The notes below the pieces were generated by a model. The model saw nothing but the letters and a program-made list of their open reading frames with translations, did not search any database and was not told the DNA's origin. Made by a program: the position numbers and the translations under genes. A stretch of 6,264 nt of DNA. Origin: Opitutia bacterium (GTDB taxonomy: Bacteria; Verrucomicrobiota; Verrucomicrobiia; Opitutales; Seribacteraceae). Of the stretch, positions 1-5,712 are shown one piece after another. Numbering within the stretch: the stretch's first letter is position 1; each line of letters opens with the position of its first letter. The stretch lies in NCBI GenBank assembly GCA_018695085.1, contig JABHOU010000161.1, forward strand, positions 1 through 6,264, written 5' to 3'.

Positions 1-712
1 CAATCGACGCCTGAGCCCAGTTGCGCCCCTCGAAGCTGGTTGGGTTTACCCAGGCTGACATCGTACGGTCGGCGTTGCCCGAGGGCATGCAGGTCACCCG
101 ACGGCCCGACTTGGCCCCGGGCGGACGGATGACGAGAATTTGATTCACGCCGAACTCCTGGGCGTCACCGATGATGCCGGTGGTATTGACGGTTGGCTTG
201 TCCGGTCGGTTGACGCCGTCCAGGTTGTTGGAAGTGGCGTCTTCCAAGTTGTCACCCAAATGCCAAACAGCAGCGAATCCCTCCGTGGTCCGGAACACTT
301 GCTCACCGGTGCTCTCGCTGGAAACTTTTTCATTGCCCCAATGCATCTTGATCGCCTGTTGATCTTTTCCTTTGATGGTCGGGATCCGCACCCAAATATC
401 GGCCTCTCCTCCCTTTGTATCCCAACGTTCGATCTGGTAGGCGAGTGGCTTGCCCTTGGAGGAAAAGCGGACGTCCTCGCCTCCGTCCTTTGGCTGGGTG
501 AAATCGAAATACTCCTTGTTGAGCCGAATCAGCAACGGGAAGTTTTTCTCGACCGCCGAGGCCGGCAGGTCCGCGCCAGCGGAGTCCGTGACAAGGTAAA
601 TCGAGCCCGTGTGTTTCCAATCGTCATACTGGGCCGAAGCCTGAGAAAGGAACCCGGCAAAAACCAGGACAAGGGTCAATCGAGGTACGTAAAAAGACGC
701 ATTCATTTTCAT
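1..712 (-). CDS. Secreted/envelope protein with DUF2341 and LamG-like (concanavalin A-like) domains; 3' part cut by left window edge
   Basis: The frame starts at ATG 712-710 and stays open to the window edge, giving 237 visible residues. Residues 1-27 form a signal peptide (basic start, hydrophobic core LTLVLVFAGFL, cleavage after ASA). Residues about 56-128 match DUF2341: NFPLLIRLN, then EDVRFSSKGKPLAYQIERWD, then ADIWVRIPTIKG and a closing MHWGN. From about residue 145 a LamG/jellyroll lectin-like fold begins (AVWHLGD, D-A-T-S-N-N, then TMSAWVNPTSF at 217-227) and runs off the window. DUF2341 is known from MotA/TolQ/ExbB proton-channel proteins and other envelope proteins; whether this one has a channel at its C-terminus cannot be seen. 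The start overlaps the stop of the upstream gene (TAATG) and has a GGGAGG ribosome site 4 nt away, so it is the last visible gene of the operon. A second in-frame ATG at 706 is a less likely start. Domain calls are fairly secure; function is open. Confidence 0.88.
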   Translation of the reverse strand, partial: MKMNASFYVPRLTLVLVFAGFLSQASAQYDDWKHTGSIYLVTDSAGADLPASAVEKNFPLLIRLNKEYFDFTQPKDGGEDVRFSSKGKPLAYQIERWDTKGGEADIWVRIPTIKGKDQQAIKMHWGNEKVSSESTGEQVFRTTEGFAAVWHLGDNLEDATSNNLDGVNRPDKPTVNTTGIIGDAQEFGVNQILVIRPPGAKSGRRVTCMPSGNADRTMSAWVNPTSFEGRNWAQASI

Positions 713-722
713 TATTCCTCCC
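710..722 (-). promoter_or_regulatory. Ribosome site and TAATG stop/start overlap between genes 2 and 1
   Basis: On the minus strand GGGAGG is followed by AATAATG: TAA ends the third paralogue and ATG starts the DUF2341 gene, sharing one A. This is the classic arrangement for translational coupling, and the ribosome site lies inside the coding end of the upstream gene. It fixes the start of gene 1. Confidence 0.85.
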
Positions 723-1845
723 GCCTTTCAGGATTGGACCCGCGCTTCGTTGATTTATTCCCGATGCGCGCAATGCGAACGAGCACTTTATCTCCCACGC
801 GTTGACTTACAGCAACGCCCAAGGAACGACTGGGATCTGAATTCCGGTTGTCTTTTTCGACATGAAGTGAGCGACGGGATGCGACTAGTATGTCTCCAGG
901 TTCGACAGGCCCGCTGACTTTGGCCCAGGCGAGTCCGCGCGCCATAACAAAGGTACCTGCGTCATCGACCTTCGCTACCACGAAAGGCAATTTCTCTCCG
1001 CGCTTGCTGACAGGCTTGACGCTCAACCGGGCGCTGGTGTCCAGGGCAACAACATCGCCTTTAACCAGACCATCCGGTGCATTCATAAAGACCACGACAC
1101 CGGCAGGATCGTCCCTCTGAGGGACGGGCAGTCCTAAATTACAAGATACAAAATGCGCATCTCCAATCCACAGCCCGCCGCCGGAAACGTAGAAGCCGGG
1201 CATGGTGAGTATCCCGTCATCGGCATCGTTAGTCCCCCATGTCAGCACTGGTTCGGAACCCGAGTCTATGTGGTGCAAACCAGCGGAATCAGGAGAGCCT
1301 CCTCTTCTCCTGAAGTTATAGAAATTACCAAATCCGACTTCCGTGTTATGCGTTTGATATCTCCACCTGGCACCCACCAGGTCTCCATCATTGTCGAGTT
1401 TCTCGATCATCAAGGGCAAGTTTATCTCTCCACCGCTTGGCATCGTATTAAGAGATAATGCGGGTTGAGTGTCATCCGCAAGAATTGTTCGTGGTTCGCG
1501 AGGATCGCAACTCGATACGTCGTCGTGGTCATACAGAAGAACTGCTGCAGGAGAAAGGATGCGTAATCTGTATTTTCCATTTGGAGCAGAGAAACTGTAT
1601 CGTCCGCCTGCGTCGGCAGTGACGGGATTCGGAAGAGGTTTCTTACCCTGCGAATCGGCGAATACATCAGCTACGTCCATGGTGCCGGCACCCATAACAA
1701 AGACTTGCGCATTCGCGACCGCTGCTCCGGTCACAGGGTCGGCGACTCGCCCGTGATGCGTCTTCATTGCGTACCCATATCCAGGCAATATGAAGAAGAT
1801 TATGGATATAACTAAACAGACATAAACGATGCGAGGGCATTTCAT
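712..1845 (-). CDS. Secreted tail-fibre-like repeat protein, third member of a tandem paralogue trio (377 aa)
   Basis: Function not recognised. Residues 1-26 are a signal peptide (IVYVCLVISIIFFILPG core, cleavage near GYA). Residues about 28-100 are a beta-rich module like those in phage tail fibres or carboxypeptidase-regulatory-like domains: GRVADPVTGAAVANAQVFV, a short segment, then NPVTADAGGRYSFSAPNGKY. Residues 113-120 (CDPREPRT) match the D-P-x-x-P-x-T linker of the neighbouring paralogue. The middle (about 150-240) is unique and rich in Gly, Asp and aromatic residues. Residues about 255-360 form the shared C-terminal module (KGDVVALDT, PFVVAKV, EPGDILVAS, VLVRIAR), followed by a charged tail. 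ATG 1845 is chosen because AGGAGG lies 10 nt upstream; in-frame GTG 1848 (7 nt) and TTG 1851 (4 nt) are alternatives. The gene lies 14 nt after gene 3 and overlaps gene 1 by one base. Secretion is well supported; a role as a surface fibre is inference. Confidence 0.85.
   Translation of the reverse strand: MKCPRIVYVCLVISIIFFILPGYGYAMKTHHGRVADPVTGAAVANAQVFVMGAGTMDVADVFADSQGKKPLPNPVTADAGGRYSFSAPNGKYRLRILSPAAVLLYDHDDVSSCDPREPRTILADDTQPALSLNTMPSGGEINLPLMIEKLDNDGDLVGARWRYQTHNTEVGFGNFYNFRRRGGSPDSAGLHHIDSGSEPVLTWGTNDADDGILTMPGFYVSGGGLWIGDAHFVSCNLGLPVPQRDDPAGVVVFMNAPDGLVKGDVVALDTSARLSVKPVSKRGEKLPFVVAKVDDAGTFVMARGLAWAKVSGPVEPGDILVASRRSLHVEKDNRNSDPSRSLGVAVSQRVGDKVLVRIARIGNKSTKRGSNPERREE
766..1083 (-). 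repeat. Shared C-terminal module, copy in gene 2
   Basis: Encodes residues about 255-360. Blocks: KGDVVALD, LPFVVAKV, VSGPVEPGDILVAS, LGVAVSQ, VLVRIAR. The same order recurs at the ends of the two preceding genes, at protein level only; no DNA-level repeat is evident. Confidence 0.6.
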
Positions 1846-1862
1846 CACCAAAAAACCTCCTA
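1843..1862 (-). promoter_or_regulatory. AGGAGG ribosome site merged with upstream stop, before three in-frame start codons
   Basis: On the minus strand the stop TAG of gene 3 is part of TAGGAGG, a full Shine-Dalgarno sequence. A run of six T follows, then TTG-GTG-ATG, three consecutive in-frame possible starts at 4, 7 and 10 nt from the AGGAGG. The initiating codon cannot be decided from sequence alone; ATG is preferred. Confidence 0.75.
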
Positions 1863-3053
1863 TTTCAAGATTACAAAGACAAACCCTGCTCTCTTCGCAC
1901 CTGAGTTCTCAACAGCCCAGCCGATAATTCTATTTATATCCATTTGGGTATTGTCCACTTCGGCGCATCCCGATTGGGCAGATGTGACCAATGTGTCACC
2001 TGGTTTAACGACTTCTCCGCTTTTAAGCTGAACAAAGGCTTCCCCTGCCGAGGCATAATAGGTGAAGCCGACGGCTCTAACCACGGGGTGAAGTTCTCCT
2101 TTGCCGGTTGCAAGTTTGAACTCTCCGCTAGCCAGGTCGACCACCCGCACCTCACCGTATATTTGCGGTTCCGGTAAGAAGGGTCCGCCAAAGGTGGTGC
2201 TAAATGCGAAAGGAGACATGATGCCCTGGTAGCGGGTTCGAAAGTGCCGGGTGTTCTCATCAAGTCCTTCGCCAACCTTTAACAGAGAGCTGGCAGTATA
2301 AACGGGACCGCCCGGAGCATGGTTTAGCGCATTATTGAAAACAGGAGCAGTGCCGGCTGGCCCGGCTGGCGCAACTGAATATTTCAGATACCCGTCAGCC
2401 CAACCGCCGGCGGCAGTAGCCGTGGTCTTGAATAATATGCACACGTCTTCGATATCGCGCGGTGCCCACGTCTCGTTTCCTGCCGCATCTTTTTGCAGTT
2501 CCGTATTGTATAGAAGCATGTAGCTGCGGGGTGGCGCGGGCTCACTGCCCTTGCCGACGTAATGCATGCGCCAAGGACCCTTAGTCTCGATTTCGGGTCC
2601 ATCCTCACGGCGAAGCACAATGGAACTGCTGGTTTCGACCTCGTCGGAATCAATATGAGTTAAGGTCAAAGCAACCTCTTCAGAAGTCGCTGTTAGCGTG
2701 TGAGGATCGCTTGGGTCCAAGACATGCACCTCGGGATCAATCATCCTTTTTTCACCCCCGATTTCCTCCACGGTGGCATAGCGACCATTATCCGCATAGA
2801 ACCAGTACACACCATCGCTGGAAGTGGTGACAGGATTTGCAAGTGTGACAAGCCCTTCAGAATCACTATAAAGAGTCGCTAACGCAGCGCCCGAGTAAAC
2901 ATGGACTTGCGCGCCCGATTTTGGCGCTCCGGTATCGAGAAAGAGCTGCCCGTAATGCTTCGCTTTGCCACATGCGTTCCCTGTCCAAAGAAGGAGCGCG
3001 ATGGCACCAAGAACAATCTTCGACGAAAGTGATTTGCTATTATGTTCTAACAT
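1860..3053 (-). CDS. Secreted tail-fibre-like repeat protein, second member of a tandem paralogue trio (397 aa)
   Basis: Function not recognised. An N-terminal signal sequence spans about residues 1-30 (SKIVLGAIALLLWTG core). It ends in TGNAC, which resembles a lipobox but has Gly at -3, so a lipoprotein is possible but not convincing. Residues 34-97 are the shared N-terminal module: GAPKSGAQVHVY, LYSDSEG, then NPVTTSSDGVYWFYADNGRY. VLDPSDPHTL (111-120) is the linker also seen in the neighbours. Residues about 130-290 are divergent, with a small Pro/Gly/Ala stretch (APAGPAGTAP, 228-237). Residues about 297-397 are the C-terminal module (YGEVRVVDL, VVRAVGF, KPGDTLVTS at 350-358, then a final hydrophobic strand FVFVILK). 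The start ATG 3053 has GGGAG 7 nt upstream and lies 14 nt after the gene 4 stop. The tandem position and shared blocks indicate old gene duplication with strong divergence. Confidence 0.86.
   Translation of the reverse strand: MLEHNSKSLSSKIVLGAIALLLWTGNACGKAKHYGQLFLDTGAPKSGAQVHVYSGAALATLYSDSEGLVTLANPVTTSSDGVYWFYADNGRYATVEEIGGEKRMIDPEVHVLDPSDPHTLTATSEEVALTLTHIDSDEVETSSSIVLRREDGPEIETKGPWRMHYVGKGSEPAPPRSYMLLYNTELQKDAAGNETWAPRDIEDVCILFKTTATAAGGWADGYLKYSVAPAGPAGTAPVFNNALNHAPGGPVYTASSLLKVGEGLDENTRHFRTRYQGIMSPFAFSTTFGGPFLPEPQIYGEVRVVDLASGEFKLATGKGELHPVVRAVGFTYYASAGEAFVQLKSGEVVKPGDTLVTSAQSGCAEVDNTQMDINRIIGWAVENSGAKRAGFVFVILK
1863..2165 (-). repeat. Shared C-terminal module, copy in gene 3
   Basis: Encodes residues about 297-397. 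Blocks: YGEVRVVDL, LHPVVRAVGF, EVVKPGDTLVTS, IIGWAVENS, FVFVILK. It ends the protein exactly at a hydrophobic strand, as in gene 4. Confidence 0.6.
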
Positions 3054-3060
3054 CGAAATG

Positions 3061-3066
3061 CTCCCT
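3061..3066 (-). promoter_or_regulatory. Ribosome site AGGGAG for gene 3
   Basis: AGGGAG lies in the 14-nt gap after the TAG of gene 4, 7 nt before ATG 3053. It supports that start and co-translation with gene 4. Confidence 0.72.
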
Positions 3067-3067
3067 G

Positions 3068-4774
3068 CTAAGGTATAATGGTAAGGCGTGAAGTGGTGCT
3101 CACTGTCCCTATAACTGCCCGAGGATCGACTCCCGCGGGAGCGGCAACTGCCTGCAGCGAACCCGCTCCCTGGGTGACAAGTAAATCACCTATGCTTATA
3201 GCCCCTGCCGTGCTGGGAACCATTCTCCCCGAAACCATAACGAATACGCGGGAACCGTCCTTTTTATAAACCACCGCGGGATTCTCATCGGCAAACTTGC
3301 GCGGTTTGATCACCCCGAAAGGATCGGAAGGATCCAGTACGACCACGTTCCCGCGGTTTAGATTTCCCCCGGTGTTATTCTTTACTTCCATTGCGAGTCC
3401 TTCGTACCCCCCATTAAAAGCTTTGGCTGACATCTCTCCGTCCGCAGACACCCGGAACAAGGTTTCCATGACAGGCGACGTAAGACTAGTAAAAGAGTCG
3501 TTTCCGTACTCGAGGGAATGATCCTCACCGTTGATACGAAACACATACGATTGATTTTTGATGGTCCGTTTTTTCCATGTATTGGTTGTTTCATCCCAAT
3601 CGGCGTTTAACGTCTGCGCCCAACCCTGTTTACCCTTATTGACGATGATCCGGTATGGCGTTGGGGGATTATTGGCATCCGTGGACCCCGGCCGGCCAAG
3701 TGACAATACGTTGTTCCCTCCACTCGTTTTCTCCCCTCTCTCGACGAGAGTAAGCGGAGGCGCATTTGAAGACGATCGAATGCTATGCGGAGCGTTGGGA
3801 TTAACCAGGGTGACACCTGTTAAAGAATAATTAGCAGAGGGATGGGAGACATGAATATCGTAGTCTCCATTGGCAACGTAGAAACGGAATTTGCCGTTCG
3901 CATCGGTAGTTATGGGATTAGGCCGTTCGATGAAGTTGTCCGTGGTCGTTGCATAAATCACACTCTTTATAGGCACCTCGGTCGTGCCCGCTTCAGTTTC
4001 CACGGTAATTTCCCATATCGAAACATTTCCATAGGCGGTATCAGACGACCTCGTCACGTCGACCATGACGTAACGTCCGACTGGATTGGAAACATGGATT
4101 TTTGTAGTACCCTTCGTATTGTCCGCAACGAACGCCGTCCGGTTTACAAAGTCCCACTTGTCAGCGACTCCGTACATTTTTCGATTCGGGCTCTTCACAC
4201 CGCTCGGTAGACCCTTACCCGTCGCAATGGTCTTCCATTTTTCCGGACCGCCGCCGGCCTTGCCATTCTTTTTCAACCCCAAAGCCTTGGCTTGGGCCTC
4301 CGTCAGTAGCCGGACCGTGTAGTCAACTGCGGCGGAATTCTGGAAGTCGACCCAAACGGATCGCAATGGGACATCCGCTCCGCAATCGACCCAGATCCAT
4401 TGGTGGCTGCTCGAAGGTCGCGAAAAGGGAGGCAAAACGCCTGCTGCAGACGACCACCGTGTGCTTGGCTTGTCGTCAAACGCGTGGTGACCAGACAGGT
4501 TCCATCCGGTCGAGGATACGTCTTGCGCCGCCGAGGTTAGGTCAAGGAAGGAAGCAAACTTCGTTGTGCCCGCACTTTCGCCCTTGAATAATTTCCCTTT
4601 AACTTTGGTTTCTGCTTCATAAACAAGCACTGATGCCCCTGGAACAGGAGTACCCTTCGCCGACAACACAACATCCGAGTAATATGCGTGCGGTGGTTGC
4701 GCGAACACATTGGCCGCCTGACCCACCACCATTCCCAATAAAAGCAGCAGCTTTGTTCTTACCATTCGTTTCAT
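3068..4774 (-). CDS. Secreted protein with an F5/8 type C (discoidin) domain inserted in a tail-fibre-like module; first of the paralogue trio (568 aa)
   Basis: Residues 1-25 are a signal peptide (MKRMVRTK, a leucine-rich core, cleavage after VFA). The shared N-terminal module begins at about 31 (GTPVPGASVLVYEAET), is broken by a domain of about 195 residues, then resumes (SVIYATTTDN, NPITTDANGKFRFYVANGDY at 286-305). The inserted domain (about 68-262) reads as F5/8 type C: SFLDLTSAAQ, AFDDKPSTRWSS (98-109), WIWVDCG (126-132), RYVMVDVTR (234-242), SIWEITVE. Such domains usually bind glycans or phospholipids. The linker NPNAPHSI and a Thr/Asn-rich middle follow. The C-terminal module (about 436-568) has RVSADGEMSAKAF, GNVVVLDPSDP and IGDLLVTQG. 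The frame is open upstream to a TTG at 4936, but that would overlap the esterase gene and bury the signal peptide, so ATG 4774 is preferred. No clear ribosome site is visible; ATG 4765 is an alternative. A binding role is inferred from the domain only. Confidence 0.87.
   Translation of the reverse strand: MKRMVRTKLLLLLGMVVGQAANVFAQPPHAYYSDVVLSAKGTPVPGASVLVYEAETKVKGKLFKGESAGTTKFASFLDLTSAAQDVSSTGWNLSGHHAFDDKPSTRWSSAAGVLPPFSRPSSSHQWIWVDCGADVPLRSVWVDFQNSAAVDYTVRLLTEAQAKALGLKKNGKAGGGPEKWKTIATGKGLPSGVKSPNRKMYGVADKWDFVNRTAFVADNTKGTTKIHVSNPVGRYVMVDVTRSSDTAYGNVSIWEITVETEAGTTEVPIKSVIYATTTDNFIERPNPITTDANGKFRFYVANGDYDIHVSHPSANYSLTGVTLVNPNAPHSIRSSSNAPPLTLVERGEKTSGGNNVLSLGRPGSTDANNPPTPYRIIVNKGKQGWAQTLNADWDETTNTWKKRTIKNQSYVFRINGEDHSLEYGNDSFTSLTSPVMETLFRVSADGEMSAKAFNGGYEGLAMEVKNNTGGNLNRGNVVVLDPSDPFGVIKPRKFADENPAVVYKKDGSRVFVMVSGRMVPSTAGAISIGDLLVTQGAGSLQAVAAPAGVDPRAVIGTVSTTSRLTIIP
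3071..3469 (-). repeat. Shared C-terminal module, copy in gene 4
   Basis: Encodes residues about 436-568. It is preceded by ETLFRVSADGEMSAKAF, which resembles the segment before the terminal domain of many phage tail fibres. Blocks: RGNVVVLDPSDP, FVMVSGRMV, ISIGDLLVTQG, AVIGTVS, LTIIP. Confidence 0.6.
3989..4573 (-). other. F5/8 type C (discoidin/CBM32-like) domain within the first paralogue
   Basis: This part of the gene encodes residues about 68-262. It has the order of blocks expected of the family: a sulphur-free S/T-rich first strand, a D-D-K-P-S-T-R-W-S-S block equivalent to the usual D-G-x-x-x-T-x-W, an aromatic W-I-W-V-D-C-G block, and a closing G-R-Y-V-M-V-D-V strand before W-E-I-T-V. 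It is longer than the usual 130-150 residues because of a Lys/Gly-rich loop (about 165-200). The two paralogues lack it. Boundaries are approximate. Confidence 0.72.
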
Positions 4775-4812
4775 GAATGTTTTGCGCTTATGAGGGGTTC
4801 TCGTTGGTGCAA

Positions 4813-5670
4813 CTACTTCTTCCCTCTTTGCGTATTCTTCTCGATGAAAGCCCAGGTGGCCATCCCCCAAACATTTTCGGTCATGCAAATCGGGTTGTGA
4901 AGAAATTTCCTGTTGGGATCTTTCTTGTTCAGGCAACAGGAGCCGGCTGGGTAAGCGGCTATATCATTAGGCAACTGAAAGTAGTCATAGGAAATCTTCA
5001 GCTGGTCGAGGGAATCCCGAAACTTCCTGGTGTTGAGTCCACCCTGCACCAGGCGCAACTTGAGTGTTTCTTGGATCGCATTTGTTTTCTTCCCATATTC
5101 AGGCACGTAATTGCGGGCCTTGGGATCGGTGAAACTGGTGCCTCCTCCAGCGTCCAGAGCCACTGCCGTCGAGAAGACCTCGAGGTACTTGGCCCCCCAA
5201 TAGATCGAACCCGCCGCTCCCATGGAAAAACCCATGATGGTTCGCCCACCACGATTCCGGGTAAGGGCGTGTTCCTTTTCGAGATAAGGAAGGAGTTCCT
5301 TGAGGACGTTGGTTTCCGGTCGTTTGCCCTTGACCCCGTCCCGCCACACCGTGCCCCCGTATTTTTCCGGGAAGACGACGGCGAAGTTTCCGATTTTGCC
5401 CGCCTTGCGGGCCGCCTCGTAACTTTGCATGACCTGAGAGGAGCTATTGCCCCCGCCTGCCCCATGCAGAAAAACGATGAGCGGATAAGGCCCCTTTTCT
5501 TTGGCATACCCCGGAGGGAGGTACAAGGTGTAGATGATCTCATCCCCCGTGACGGGTCCCTTGTAAGTGAGGTTCTTTTGGTACTGGCCCTTATGAACGC
5601 CCGACTGGGCTTGAACTTGCATGCCGCAAAGCCCTAAGGCGGAAAAGGTGAGGATGAGAAGAAATTTCAT
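4813..5670 (-). CDS. Secreted alpha/beta-hydrolase esterase (PF00756 esterase-D/CE1-like), 285 aa
   Basis: A signal peptide covers residues 1-21 (MKFLLILTFSALGLCGMQ core, cleavage after VQA), so the enzyme acts in the periplasm or outside. YTLYLPPGY (47-55) and IVFLHGAGGG (65-74) are the typical first strand and oxyanion-hole region. LLPYLEKEHALTRNRGGRTI leads to the nucleophile elbow G-F-S-M-G (147-151), with Ser149 as catalytic serine. LDAGG (172-176) follows. This order is that of the PF00756 family, which includes esterase D, feruloyl and acetylxylan esterases (CE1). The acid and histidine are unclear: the usual G-x-x-D after the next strand reads QGGLNT (209-214), and the only late histidine is His258 in FLHNP, not the common H-x-W-x-x-W. 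Carboxyl-ester hydrolysis is likely; the substrate is unknown, perhaps an acylated polysaccharide. The start is ATG 5670, without a strong ribosome site. It lies 38 nt before the paralogue trio. Confidence 0.86.
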   Translation of the reverse strand: MKFLLILTFSALGLCGMQVQAQSGVHKGQYQKNLTYKGPVTGDEIIYTLYLPPGYAKEKGPYPLIVFLHGAGGGNSSSQVMQSYEAARKAGKIGNFAVVFPEKYGGTVWRDGVKGKRPETNVLKELLPYLEKEHALTRNRGGRTIMGFSMGAAGSIYWGAKYLEVFSTAVALDAGGGTSFTDPKARNYVPEYGKKTNAIQETLKLRLVQGGLNTRKFRDSLDQLKISYDYFQLPNDIAAYPAGSCCLNKKDPNRKFLHNPICMTENVWGMATWAFIEKNTQRGKK

Positions 5671-5694
5671 GGAACGAATAGTATCTCTACTCTT

Positions 5695-5708
5695 GCCTCG
5701 CTCGAGGC
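5695..5708. other. Small GC-rich hairpin between the DUF1552-like gene and the esterase gene
   Basis: GCCTCGCTCGAGGC is an inverted repeat with arms GCCTCG and CGAGGC. Read in the direction of the genes (minus strand) it lies 4 nt after the TAA of the DUF1552-like gene and is not followed by a T run, so it is not a good intrinsic terminator there. On the plus strand it is followed by TCTTTT, but no plus-strand gene ends here. It may act as an mRNA 3'-end or processing structure, or be chance. Confidence 0.4.
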
Positions 5709-5712
5709 TCTT

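Noticed and set aside
140..805. A 221-codon plus-strand open frame opposite the DUF2341 gene
   Set aside because: It starts with TTG, spans the junction of two well-supported minus-strand genes and shows no domain; the minus-strand frame has clear DUF2341 and LamG motifs.
2699..3053. Gene 3 product as a certain lipoprotein
   Set aside because: TGNAC at the end of the hydrophobic core has Gly at -3 and Asn at -2, which does not fit the usual lipobox, so it is only mentioned as possible.
712..4774. Prophage remnant, given the tail-fibre-like modules
   Set aside because: There are no capsid, tail, integrase or lysis genes. All three proteins have signal peptides, which phage tail proteins lack, and the neighbours are ordinary envelope and exported proteins.
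4775..4812. Terminator between the esterase gene and gene 4 (GTTG-CAC-CAAC)
   Set aside because: The stem has only four pairs and no following T run.
4775..4936. 54-residue N-terminal extension of gene 4 from TTG 4936
   Set aside because: It would overlap the end of the esterase gene by about 120 nt and put a charged stretch before a perfect signal peptide starting at ATG 4774.
4777..5637. A 286-codon open frame on the plus strand covering nearly all of the esterase gene
   Set aside because: It is exactly antisense to a gene with intact esterase motifs and a signal peptide. Its own product shows no recognisable domain or ribosome site and has mixed composition, so it is a shadow frame.
5671..5712. 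Promoter before the esterase gene (TACTAT as a -10-like box)
   Set aside because: No matching -35 box at a proper distance, and the gap is short enough for read-through; too weak to annotate.
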